From the NCBI GenBank assembly GCA_018715425.1, contig DVLR01000105.1:1-8065 (forward strand): DNA of 8,065 nucleotides, read 5' to 3'. Position 1 is the first letter of the stretch. Each line of letters starts with the position of its first letter. This document shows, in pieces, positions 1-7,044 of the stretch. This stretch comes from Candidatus Merdenecus merdavium (GTDB taxonomy: Bacteria; Bacillota; Clostridia; Lachnospirales; Lachnospiraceae). The translations under genes and the position numbers were made by a program. Under the pieces are notes generated by a model. It saw only the letters and a program-made list of their open reading frames with translations, was not told the origin of the DNA and ran no database searches.

Positions 1-75
1 GCAGGATATATTGCGGAAAGCATTAATATAATGGGAATGATGATCAGAATTAAAAGGATACTGGATGATCGCTAA
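1..75 (+). CDS. C-terminal end of a gene upstream of the relaxase, probably a relaxosome accessory protein (partial)
   Basis: Reading from base 1, the frame is open for 24 codons and stops at TAA 73-75, with the end ...MMIRIKRILDDR. The start lies outside the window. The last 11 bases overlap the relaxase start codon at 65, which is typical of translational coupling between the small accessory gene (MobA/MobC type) and the relaxase gene in Bacteroides mobilization modules. Too little protein is visible to name a family from sequence; the role is inferred only from position and overlap. Confidence 0.6.
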   Translation, partial: AGYIAESINIMGMMIRIKRILDDR

Positions 76-1369
76 GAATATCAAGGGAAAGTCATTCAAG
101 GGATGTGTATCGTATGTGATGAACGATACTGCCGAGTTGCTTGAAGTAGAAGGAGTGCTAGCTTCAAGTAAACAGGATATTATCCGCAGTTTCGCTATGC
201 AACGTTCCGGCAGAAAGGAAATCAAGCAGCCTGCCGGACACATTCCACTATCATTTGCTCCCGAAGATAAGGAGCGGATGACGAACGATTTTATGGTGCA
301 ATTAGCCAAAGAATACATGGAAGAAATGGGCATAAAAAACACCCAATATATCATTGTCAGGCATCACAATACCGACAATGAACACATTCATATTGTCTAT
401 AACCGAATCGACAATAACCTGAAATTAATATCAGTCAACCACGATTACAAACGGAATATCAAGGTCTGTAAGAAGCTAAAAGACAAATATGGATTGACTT
501 ATGGCAAGGACAAAGAAAGGGTTAAGCATGAGAAATTAAGGAATCCGGATAAGGCAAAATATTATATCCATGATGCGATTAAAACCGTTTTACCGAATTG
601 CAAAACACCTAATGACCTACGATATAATCTTCAGAAATTTGGAATAGAGCTTGAATACAAGCACAAACGAACATCATCTGAAATCGAGGGAGTATCGTTC
701 CGGTACGGAAATATTTCTTTCAAAGGCTCTGAGGTAGATAGAAAATACAGCTTTGGAAACATCAAAAAAGCATTAGAAAAAAATATCGAGGAGTCGAAAA
801 AACGAGGAGAGGAAGAACTTTTACGGGTACAAGCGGAACAGAAAGCAAGGCAAGAGGCTGCGTTAAAAGTCAAACAAAAAGCTGAAGAAAGGGTAAGGAA
901 AGAAGCCGAGGCAAAAGCACAAGTAGCCAAACGGAATATTATTATTAAAGGTGTGATATTGAGTGATGAGCAAGAGAAAACGCTGATGGGCGGTGGTCAT
1001 ATATTCCTTAAAAATATGACAGCAAAGGATGGAAAAACTCAATTTTCGGCGTATGCTTTCCTAAATGATGAAAAGAAACAGCTGTTGTTCTCCTATGACA
1101 ATCCTGATGAGTTTGTGAAATATGGCAAGTATGAAATGCGTGTCAGGGATAAGATTCTGATTGAAAATGGGTATATGACCAAGGCTAAAGTAAAATGGTT
1201 TGGAGGAGTAAATTATGCCTATCCATTTCTTTGGAAAGTGAATAAGTCTGATGCCGAATATAAAGAGTCATGGAATGATCCAAGGTTGCCGATAATTCAA
1301 AAGGAGGAACAGAAACAAAAGCCAAAGCAACCTATTATTCAACAGAAGAACAGAGAGAGGAAGAGGTAA
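65..1369 (+). CDS. mobB: MobB-type relaxase/mobilization nuclease (HUH endonuclease)
   Basis: This relaxase would nick the element's origin of transfer and stay covalently bound to the 5' end through a tyrosine, piloting the strand into a recipient by way of a conjugation machine supplied in trans. The N-terminal relaxase domain (PF03432-like, residues 1 to about 230) has a candidate catalytic tyrosine at Y17 (CVSYVMN), a GHIPLSF motif around H59, and the metal-binding triad HNTDNEHIH (H101, D104, H107, H109), all intact. A charged Glu/Lys/Ala-rich stretch at about 238-290 should form a coiled coil. Residues 290-405 form a second folded region (LSDEQEKTLMGGGHIFL, a G-rich turn, then beta-like sequence) resembling the DUF3945-type tails of Bacteroidales relaxases; that match is tentative. 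The extreme C-terminus is Gln/Lys-rich and probably disordered. At 434 residues it appears full length. The ATG at 65 overlaps the upstream stop and places Y17 where the family has it. Confidence 0.93.
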   Translation: MIAKNIKGKSFKGCVSYVMNDTAELLEVEGVLASSKQDIIRSFAMQRSGRKEIKQPAGHIPLSFAPEDKERMTNDFMVQLAKEYMEEMGIKNTQYIIVRHHNTDNEHIHIVYNRIDNNLKLISVNHDYKRNIKVCKKLKDKYGLTYGKDKERVKHEKLRNPDKAKYYIHDAIKTVLPNCKTPNDLRYNLQKFGIELEYKHKRTSSEIEGVSFRYGNISFKGSEVDRKYSFGNIKKALEKNIEESKKRGEEELLRVQAEQKARQEAALKVKQKAEERVRKEAEAKAQVAKRNIIIKGVILSDEQEKTLMGGGHIFLKNMTAKDGKTQFSAYAFLNDEKKQLLFSYDNPDEFVKYGKYEMRVRDKILIENGYMTKAKVKWFGGVNYAYPFLWKVNKSDAEYKESWNDPRLPIIQKEEQKQKPKQPIIQQKNRERKR

Positions 1370-1389
1370 ATAAACAACATACGCAACGA

Positions 1390-1415
1390 TTTGGCATATA
1401 GATGACTTATTTTTG
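1390..1415 (+). promoter_or_regulatory. Bacteroides-type promoter of the structured RNA
   Basis: TTTGGCA begins at 1390 and TATTTTTG occupies 1408-1415, matching the Bacteroides -33 (TTTG) and -7 (TAnnTTTG) elements with 14 nt between TTTG and TA. The predicted transcription start, a few bases after the -7 box, is about 1420. That is exactly where the first arm of the nested inverted repeats begins. The other two promoters in the window have the same TTTGGCA start and the same 14-nt gap, which supports this call. Confidence 0.68.
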
Positions 1416-1419
1416 TCGC

Positions 1420-1699
1420 AGCAAATAGCAACAGCCTGAACGCTACTCGCTTCTGAAAATAAATATGTATATTTGCAACCAGCAACAACAGGTTGCTTAT
1501 ACATATTGAAGAAGCGTCAAGTTTCATCCTTTGTTTAGGAAATCGCCAATTGACTAATGTAGCAAGGATAAACATAGCGTTCCTGTTTGATGATTGTACA
1601 TTTTGTGCAACATATCAGGCGTGGGCTGTTGTTTATTTGCTACAAGGTGTTTGGCGATACCTCTAACAAGATAAGCGTACAGTACCACGCTTTTTCTTT
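1420..1699 (+). ncRNA. Putative structured noncoding RNA or long attenuator leader, family not recognised
   Basis: This stretch fills most of the gap between the relaxase and the exonuclease. Its helices are mutually compatible. P1: 1420-1436 (AGCAAATAGCAACAGCC) with 1624-1641, 16 Watson-Crick pairs plus a G.U with one bulge. P2: 1438-1445 GAACGCTA with 1575-1582 TAGCGTTC. P3: a long hairpin of 1448-1454/1510-1516 (CGCTTCT/AGAAGCG), 1462-1471/1498-1507 (AATATGTATA/TATACATATT) and 1475-1480/1491-1496 (GCAACC/GGTTGC), loop 1481-1490. P4: 1521-1524 plus 1526-1531 with 1564-1573 (GTTT-c-ATCCTT/AAGGATAAAC). P5: 1594-1600/1604-1610 (TTGTACA/TGTGCAA, one G.U) inside weaker pairs at 1584-1618. P6: 1645-1650/1657-1662. 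P7 is the terminator. P1 and P2 thus close a junction holding P3, P4 and P5. A promoter ends just before P1. It could be a free-standing RNA, a riboswitch-like leader of the downstream operon, or an orphan retron-like RNA; no reverse transcriptase is in the window. Confidence 0.66.
1673..1699 (+). terminator. Intrinsic terminator at the end of the structured RNA
   Basis: AAGCGT (1673-1678) pairs with ACGCTT (1687-1692) around an 8-nt loop, and the 3' arm runs into a T-rich tract broken by one C (1691-1699). The stem is short but correctly placed 3' of the structured RNA and only about 30 nt before the exonuclease start codon. It could end the RNA or act as an attenuator for the operon. Confidence 0.6.
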
Positions 1700-1728
1700 A
1701 TGAGAATAGTAATTTAGAATATAGACGA

Positions 1729-2220
1729 ATGTTAAATTTCGCATCAATAGATTTTGAAACGGCGAACTACAATCGCTCAAGTATATGTAGCTTGGGAATT
1801 GTAATTGTAAAAAATGGTGTCGTCGTAGATAAGATATATAGTCTTGTCCGCCCACGACCTAATTTCTATTGTTCATGGGCAACGGATATTCATGGGCTAT
1901 CTTATTATGATACGCTAAATGAACCGGAGTTTCCTGAAGTATGGGAGGATATTAAACCTAAACTAAAGAGTCTCCCATTGGTTGCACACAATAGTCCTTT
2001 TGATGCAGGTTGTTTGAAAGCTGTACATGATTTATATGAGATCCAATATCCTAATTATGAATTTTATTGCACCTATCGAATGGCTAAACGAGAGTTTCCC
2101 AACTTGGAAAACCATCAACTACACACGGTAGCAGCACATGTAGGATATGACTTGGAAAATCATCATCACGCTTTGGCTGATGCGGAAGCTTGTGCAAAAA
2201 TAGCATTACAAATAATATAG
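1729..2220 (+). CDS. Small DEDDh-family 3'-5' exonuclease (DnaQ/ExoX-like)
   Basis: The protein (163 residues) is a stand-alone exonuclease of the RNase T/DnaQ superfamily, which removes nucleotides from 3' ends using two metal ions. All five catalytic positions are visible: D8 and E10 in IDFETA (ExoI), D92 in AHNSPFD (ExoII), and H146 and D151 in HHALADAEA (ExoIII, HxxxxD), the DEDDh arrangement. The length fits a bare nuclease domain with no polymerase-binding or helicase part. It resembles the ExoX-like 'DNA polymerase III epsilon-like' proteins. The DNA or RNA substrate cannot be told from sequence. The ATG at 1729 places the first catalytic motif at residue 8, as expected. It starts about 30 nt after a terminator with no consensus promoter visible between, and lies 28 nt before the first DUF262 gene, so it is probably the first gene of that operon. 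In this setting it may degrade ends made by the HNH nuclease (inference). Confidence 0.9.
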   Translation: MLNFASIDFETANYNRSSICSLGIVIVKNGVVVDKIYSLVRPRPNFYCSWATDIHGLSYYDTLNEPEFPEVWEDIKPKLKSLPLVAHNSPFDAGCLKAVHDLYEIQYPNYEFYCTYRMAKREFPNLENHQLHTVAAHVGYDLENHHHALADAEACAKIALQII

Positions 2221-2248
2221 AATTATAGATTAAAAAACAATAAAGATT

Positions 2249-4048
2249 ATGACAACAGCCATAATAGAATTAATGGGACTTAAGTTTAATATTCCAGCTT
2301 ATCAACGAGGCTATCGCTGGGAAAAGCAGGAGGTTACAGAGTTGTTAGATGACTTATGGGCCTTTAGCGAGGCCAACGATAGCGGCGACTTTTACTGTTT
2401 GCAGCCGATCGTTTTAATGGAAAACAAAGAAGATGGAAGTTATGATGTATTGGATGGGCAGCAACGACTTACCACCCTTTATATTATACTGACTTATCTC
2501 GAAAAAGCAGGAACTCCCCAATCGTTAGGGCTTGCCGATTATACGATTTTCTCTCTGGATTATACCACGAGAAAAGATTGCGAGAGTTTCCTACGACAAA
2601 AAGAATTTATCAACACAGGAATTGATGATTCCAATATTGATTATTTCCATATTTGTAATGCATACACCCACATTGAAAAATGGTTTAATATCCATCCCGA
2701 AGCTAAAAGTGACATAACCTCCATTCTTCTTAGTAAAACGAGAGTTGACTCGAAAAAGAGAGCGAAAAGAAATGTTCGAGTTATCAAATATATAGTTAAC
2801 GAAGGCACAAACCCTATTGATGTGTTTATCCGACTTAATGTGGGGAAAATATCGCTTACCGATGCCGAACTTACAAAAGCTTTGTTGTTGCAAAGTGATA
2901 AATATTCGGGAACTGAATTGAAATACAATAGGATGAAACTTCATCATTTGGCTACCGAATGGGATAAAATAGAAAATGCCTTGCAGCAAGAAGATTTTTG
3001 GTTTTTCTTGAATGAAAATTCAGCAGAAAAACCTACGCATATCGAGTTTATCTTTGATCTTATCGCTAATAAACTGCAAAAGAAAAAGCGATATTTTGAG
3101 GAAAAACCAAAGAAATATTCTACTTTCTTAATCTTCTCTCGTTATTTGGACGAACTAATGGAAGTGAACGAATTATCTCGTATCGAAGCTGTTGAAAAAA
3201 TATGGAATGAGGTGGTCGAATATTTCGAATATTTCGAAGAATGGTATAATAATCGGATGCTTTATCATTATATTGGTTTCTTGATTACTGTATACAGTTC
3301 ACAACGAGAGCTAATTATCGAAACATTAATCTCAAAATCCAAAAAAATCTCAAAATCTCGATTAGAAGCTTATCTAAGAAATGAAATTTCAGAAACCGTA
3401 AAAGTAAAGAAGCCGATTTTAGATTTGAGTTACGAGGATGATAAAAATGCGATCCATAAGATTCTTTTAATACACAATGTTTATTCAACCCTTGTAAATG
3501 ATAAAGAAAACGCTTATTTCCCCTTTAAATTATTCAAGAAAGATAGGGATAAGAATAAATGGAGCTTAGAACATATACATGCGCAAAATTCGGAAACAAT
3601 AAAGGATCGAGATAAACAAAATTCTTGGCTGGACGATCACATAGATTCGTTGTCTAAGGATGAGGACGCCAAAGAGCTAGTAAACAAATTAAGAGACATG
3701 CGTTCTCTTGCTGATATAAAAGAAGAGGATTTTAATGATTTAACCAGTTGTGTAACTATTTTCCTTAACGAGAAAAGTGGAATCACGGATAAAGAAAAAC
3801 ACTCCATTACGAATCTTTGTTTGTTGGATTCACACACTAATAGTCAGCTGAATAATTCAAGTTTTGATGTAAAACGGGAGAAAATAAAGAAAAGAGAGGT
3901 GGAAAATTATTACATCCCTCTTTGTACCCGGAATGTTTTCTTAAAAACCTATACCAAGTATCCCAAAGATAATGTTTATTGGCGAGATGAAGACCGGGAG
4001 GCTTATCTTAAAAACATTCAAGACGTTTACGATTATTTCACGAATTAA
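2249..4048 (+). CDS. DUF262 and DUF1524 (HNH) protein, GmrSD-like type IV restriction nuclease
   Basis: At 599 residues this is a fusion of a ParB/sulfiredoxin-like DUF262 domain and an HNH nuclease, the architecture of GmrSD, BrxU and SspE, which restrict phages with modified DNA or work with DNA phosphorothioation systems. The DUF262 hallmarks are IPAYQRGYRW (15-24), DGQQRLTTL (69-77, the nucleotide-binding or hydrolysis motif) and FIRLNVGKISLTDAELTKALLL (193-214). A helical middle (about 215-430) leads to the HNH: WSLEHIHAQNSE (438-449, H442 the likely catalytic base) followed by ITNLCLLDSHTNSQLNNSSF (520-539), the Asn-rich DUF1524 second half. Both halves look intact. The start ATG at 2249 leaves only 14 residues before the IPAYQR motif, as expected for the family. 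It lies 12 nt before a second DUF262 gene, so the two probably form a complex. What it senses, such as a base modification, is not visible. Confidence 0.92.
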   Translation: MTTAIIELMGLKFNIPAYQRGYRWEKQEVTELLDDLWAFSEANDSGDFYCLQPIVLMENKEDGSYDVLDGQQRLTTLYIILTYLEKAGTPQSLGLADYTIFSLDYTTRKDCESFLRQKEFINTGIDDSNIDYFHICNAYTHIEKWFNIHPEAKSDITSILLSKTRVDSKKRAKRNVRVIKYIVNEGTNPIDVFIRLNVGKISLTDAELTKALLLQSDKYSGTELKYNRMKLHHLATEWDKIENALQQEDFWFFLNENSAEKPTHIEFIFDLIANKLQKKKRYFEEKPKKYSTFLIFSRYLDELMEVNELSRIEAVEKIWNEVVEYFEYFEEWYNNRMLYHYIGFLITVYSSQRELIIETLISKSKKISKSRLEAYLRNEISETVKVKKPILDLSYEDDKNAIHKILLIHNVYSTLVNDKENAYFPFKLFKKDRDKNKWSLEHIHAQNSETIKDRDKQNSWLDDHIDSLSKDEDAKELVNKLRDMRSLADIKEEDFNDLTSCVTIFLNEKSGITDKEKHSITNLCLLDSHTNSQLNNSSFDVKREKIKKREVENYYIPLCTRNVFLKTYTKYPKDNVYWRDEDREAYLKNIQDVYDYFTN

Positions 4049-4060
4049 AATGGAAGAGAA

Positions 4061-6424
4061 ATGAAATACACACTATATCAATTAATGAACGAGTATAATA
4101 TCCGTATTCCGCAAATACAACGAGACTATGCTCAAGGAAGAAAAGAAGAAAGTAAATTAAGAAATGGTTTTGTGGCTAGTATTAAGAACGCATTAGATAA
4201 TAATAAAAATCTAAATCTTGATTTTGTTTATGGTTATTCAGACCCCATCAACGATACCGATAAGGCATTTATTCCTCTCGATGGACAGCAACGATTAACT
4301 ACTTTGTGGTTGTTGCATTGGTATTTAGCTCCCCGAGAAATCAAACAAGTGGAAGAAGAGAATGTAGATGGAAGCAAGGAGCTACAGGATTACGAGTGTC
4401 TGGTCGATGATGTAAAAACTTGGTTGCAGAAGTTTTCGTATGAAACAAGAAATTCAGGCAAGCGTTTTTGTCACGAATTGGTTGCAAACGGCCTGCTTCG
4501 CTCTGATGATTGTTTGAGTAAGCGGATCATAGATGCTTCTTGGTTTATGACCTCTTGGTCCAGTGATCCCACCGTTGCCTCCATGATTACTATGTTGGAT
4601 GCCATTGAGGAACATCACTTCGAGACAACAGATTCATGGAACGGTTTGCTGAATAAGGATATAATTACATTCGATTATATTGACATCTATTCCGAAGAAT
4701 TCAAACTGACCGATGAACTGTATATTAAAATGAATTCAAGAGGAAAACCCTTAACTTCGTTTGAAAATTTCAAAGCAGAGTTTTTAGGGTTATTGTCTTC
4801 TGGACATACGGATTATGCTACTGCAACACGCATATATGAATTTAAAAATGAAAGCATTGAGGTGAATTACGGAAACTATTTCTCGTTTAATGTGGATAGT
4901 GTTTGGATGGATTTATTTTGGAATTTTTCACGACAAAATGAGGATGTCAATATTGATAACTGCTTTATGAACTATTTTGTCTTCATCGCTCAGATTTGTT
5001 ATTTCAAAGATAATTTAGATAAAGAGGCGAAAGACTTCGACAGTAATTTTTCTGTTTTTTATAAAAAAGAGAATGTTGATTTCTTGTTTGATACACTTAA
5101 TTGGTTACATCAATTGAGTATTAATGAGGGCAAAGTGGATGTTAAACGGATCGCTGATTTCTTCTCCGGTATATTCTTAACAGAGAAAATAAACGATAAA
5201 TATGCTAATCAAGTCCGCCCGATAGATGGAAGCAACAACTCCAACCTTTTTAGTAGATGCCTGATGGAAGGAAAAGATTTTGATAATCGGAATAGAATTC
5301 TTTTTTATTGCATCTTTTCCTATGCCTTAAAATACGATCTAAGTCAACCTACAGAAGGCTTGAAAAATTATGTTCGCGTGATACGGAATTTGTTACAAGC
5401 CACTCGTCAAAGAAATGAAGTGGTATATAATACCAATGTTCGTATCAATTATTTAGGTAAATATTTGAAACTTTTTTCTCAGTTGATTGAGAATGAGGAT
5501 GTGTATACATTGCTCCTCTCTACCCTAGACAATAAAGAAACGAATATAGCAGATGATGCATTGGCTACCGAAATAGAAAAGGCACATGTTGTCTCGCTAA
5601 AAAATGCAACAATAAACCAGGCACTCTTTAAGTTAGAAGAGTTTAAGCTATTTGGAGGGCTTATTCATAAATTGAATCCATTAAAAAATAAGGATAAATT
5701 AGCTCACTATTCGGGAGCGATTAGAACTATTTGGTCAAGAAGCAATGACGACGCATTGATAATTGGCGCATTGATTGCCTGCGGATACGATGGTTTTTAC
5801 ACAAAAAATTGTAAACTTGGAGAAATGTGGTTCTTTGGGAAATTAGATCAATGGAACCTGATATTAACTTCAAGAGATGACAAAGTTACTGATATGGTTA
5901 TTACACAATTATTGGATCTTTATATTGCGGATAACACCAGTAATACCTCTCAAGAAAAACTTCAAAACATAATCGATAATTATTTAGATACGCTCACAGA
6001 GCGTAATTGGGCATATTATTTCTTGAAATATCCTCAAATGCTATCAAGAACCAACTATTTTGCTTGGAATAACGATTTTGAAATAAGACTACTTGGAAGC
6101 TTTGGCTCTAATCCTTTACTTGCTTATCACATAAACCCTTATGTGTTGGTTACCAGCAATTTATTAGACGATACTATTTGTGAAGAAAGACATTGTTATA
6201 CACAATATAGTTATACATCCGGGTTAGTTCTTAAAAATGGTATTGTTTTATATTGCGAACAAAAAGGATGGGCAATGGAACTACCCGAAAATTATCAGTT
6301 AGATGATTTAATAAGACAGAAATTCAACATTAGTGATGAACTTCTGCTAATAGAAAGTCACGATAGGGATAGAATAGAAATTGCTGTTGATTTTTGTAGA
6401 GCAATATATCATAGTAATTCTTAA
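4061..6424 (+). CDS. Large DUF262 protein without a visible HNH domain, partner of the preceding nuclease
   Basis: This 787-residue protein opens with the DUF262 hallmarks IRIPQIQRDYAQG (14-26), IPLDGQQRLTTL (71-82) and YIKMNSRGKPLTSFENFKAEF (221-241). All the key residues of the nucleotide motif are kept. The rest, about 550 residues, is mostly helical, with family-like segments such as NYVRVIRNLLQATRQRNEV (436-454) and a Trp-rich stretch around GEMWFFGKLDQWNLIL (587-602). The last 120 residues look more beta-like (YVLVTSN, GLVLKNGIVLYC). I see no EHIxPQ-type HNH motif and recognise no other nuclease or helicase motif. It may therefore be the sensor or regulatory half of a two-protein restriction system, with the nuclease supplied by the preceding gene. 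It starts 12 nt after that gene and ends 4 nt before the metallophosphatase start, indicating co-transcription. The function beyond DUF262 is unknown. Confidence 0.88.
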   Translation: MKYTLYQLMNEYNIRIPQIQRDYAQGRKEESKLRNGFVASIKNALDNNKNLNLDFVYGYSDPINDTDKAFIPLDGQQRLTTLWLLHWYLAPREIKQVEEENVDGSKELQDYECLVDDVKTWLQKFSYETRNSGKRFCHELVANGLLRSDDCLSKRIIDASWFMTSWSSDPTVASMITMLDAIEEHHFETTDSWNGLLNKDIITFDYIDIYSEEFKLTDELYIKMNSRGKPLTSFENFKAEFLGLLSSGHTDYATATRIYEFKNESIEVNYGNYFSFNVDSVWMDLFWNFSRQNEDVNIDNCFMNYFVFIAQICYFKDNLDKEAKDFDSNFSVFYKKENVDFLFDTLNWLHQLSINEGKVDVKRIADFFSGIFLTEKINDKYANQVRPIDGSNNSNLFSRCLMEGKDFDNRNRILFYCIFSYALKYDLSQPTEGLKNYVRVIRNLLQATRQRNEVVYNTNVRINYLGKYLKLFSQLIENEDVYTLLLSTLDNKETNIADDALATEIEKAHVVSLKNATINQALFKLEEFKLFGGLIHKLNPLKNKDKLAHYSGAIRTIWSRSNDDALIIGALIACGYDGFYTKNCKLGEMWFFGKLDQWNLILTSRDDKVTDMVITQLLDLYIADNTSNTSQEKLQNIIDNYLDTLTERNWAYYFLKYPQMLSRTNYFAWNNDFEIRLLGSFGSNPLLAYHINPYVLVTSNLLDDTICEERHCYTQYSYTSGLVLKNGIVLYCEQKGWAMELPENYQLDDLIRQKFNISDELLLIESHDRDRIEIAVDFCRAIYHSNS

Positions 6425-6428
6425 TCCT

Positions 6429-7034
6429 ATGCGCCTCCTCCACCTCTCCGACACTCACAACCTCCAGCGGCAGTTAAATAATCTACCAACTGCCGATATC
6501 ATTGTCCATTCTGGTGATATTTCGTATTCCGGGACTGGTAAGGAAGTTGTAGGTTTTGTCGAATGGTTTGGAGTGTTAGACTATCAATATAAAATTTTCA
6601 TTGCCGGTAATCACGATTATTGCTTAGAGGAGAAGGATGTAAAGGCAATTCAGCGGTTTTTACCTGAAAACTGTTTTTACCTCTGCAATAGTGGAGTTGA
6701 GATTGAGGGTCTGAAATTTTGGGGTATTCCATTTTTCTTTTCTGATGACGTGAGTGGTCAATATCTCAATATGATTGCACAAATTCCGGCGGGAACAGAT
6801 GTTTTGATTTCGCATCGTCCACCACTTGGTATTTTGGATAACACCAATAATATTTCTTATGGTTGCCCTGATTTACTTCAAAAGATATTAGAGATTCGTC
6901 CTCGTTATCATCTTTTCGGGCATATCCACGATGCTTATGGTATTGAGGAGTCTAAATATACAACTTTTGCCAATGCAGCATTAGTAGATGAAAATTATCG
7001 ACTATTAAATAACCCTATCGTATTTGATATATAA
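6429..7034 (+). CDS. Calcineurin-like metallophosphatase (MPPED-like)
   Basis: At 201 residues this is a compact metallophosphoesterase that would hydrolyse phosphomono- or diester bonds at a two-metal centre. The ordered motifs are complete: LSDTH (D8, H10), HSGD (D30), GNHD (N61, H62), ISHRPP (H129) and GHIHDAYG (H165, H167). The pattern and size resemble the MPPED1/2-like branch, often annotated as a metallophosphatase domain protein in Bacteroides; the natural substrate is unknown. The frame is open 16 codons further upstream (from 6381), overlapping the DUF262 gene, but the ATG at 6429 is the better start because family members begin directly with MR(L/I)LHLSDTH. It follows the DUF262 stop by 4 nt and precedes the small acidic gene by 10 nt. 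Its first 45 bases are markedly C-rich (29 of 45 G+C), unlike the A+T-rich genes on either side. In this operon it might act on nucleic acid ends or a nucleotide signal, but it could also be a passenger. Confidence 0.9.
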   Translation: MRLLHLSDTHNLQRQLNNLPTADIIVHSGDISYSGTGKEVVGFVEWFGVLDYQYKIFIAGNHDYCLEEKDVKAIQRFLPENCFYLCNSGVEIEGLKFWGIPFFFSDDVSGQYLNMIAQIPAGTDVLISHRPPLGILDNTNNISYGCPDLLQKILEIRPRYHLFGHIHDAYGIEESKYTTFANAALVDENYRLLNNPIVFDI

Positions 7035-7044
7035 ATAGCGGCAA

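Noticed and set aside
631..930. Minus-strand ORF of 99 codons within the relaxase gene
   Set aside because: It is the antisense shadow of the Glu/Lys-rich coiled coil, giving a Ser/Phe/Leu-rich composition with no recognisable domain.
1468..1475. TATATTTG, a perfect TAnnTTTG match inside P3
   Set aside because: No TTTG or TTTGGCA lies at the right distance upstream, whereas the box at 1408-1415 has both and places the start at the first arm of P1.
1466..1510. A 14-codon ORF (MYICNQQQQVAYTY) in the P3 hairpin, which could be a leader peptide
   Set aside because: The four Gln codons are interesting for attenuation, but the ORF is very short, no ribosome binding site is seen, and the bases are already accounted for by the perfect P3 arms.
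1390..1700. Retron RNA (msr/msd) as the identity of the structured region
   Set aside because: The paired ends recall retron a1/a2 repeats, but no reverse transcriptase is encoded in the window and the next gene is an exonuclease. Kept only as an alternative for an orphan RNA.
1590..1703. A 37-codon + strand ORF (MIVHFVQHIRRGLLF...) in the gap before the exonuclease
   Set aside because: It runs through the P5, P1 3' arm, P6 and terminator stems, has no ribosome binding signal, and ends inside the T-rich tail of the terminator. RNA structure explains the stretch better. I keep a small doubt because it covers the 3' half of the RNA fully in frame.
1370..1728. Origin of transfer at the inverted repeats
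   Set aside because: In Bacteroides mobilization modules oriT normally lies before the accessory and relaxase genes, not after them, and the promoter plus terminator fit an RNA gene better.
1640..1855. Minus-strand ORF of 71 codons spanning the terminator and the exonuclease start
   Set aside because: It crosses the terminator hairpin and the antisense of the conserved DFET motif and has no promoter or family features.
2591..2989. Minus-strand ORFs (up to 132 codons) inside the first DUF262 gene
   Set aside because: They lie opposite a conserved, intact DUF262 coding region and show no domain features.
6381..6428. Upstream start of the metallophosphatase at ATG 6381
   Set aside because: It would overlap the DUF262 gene by 44 bases and add 16 residues before the MRLLHLSDTH start typical of the family; ATG 6429 is preferred.
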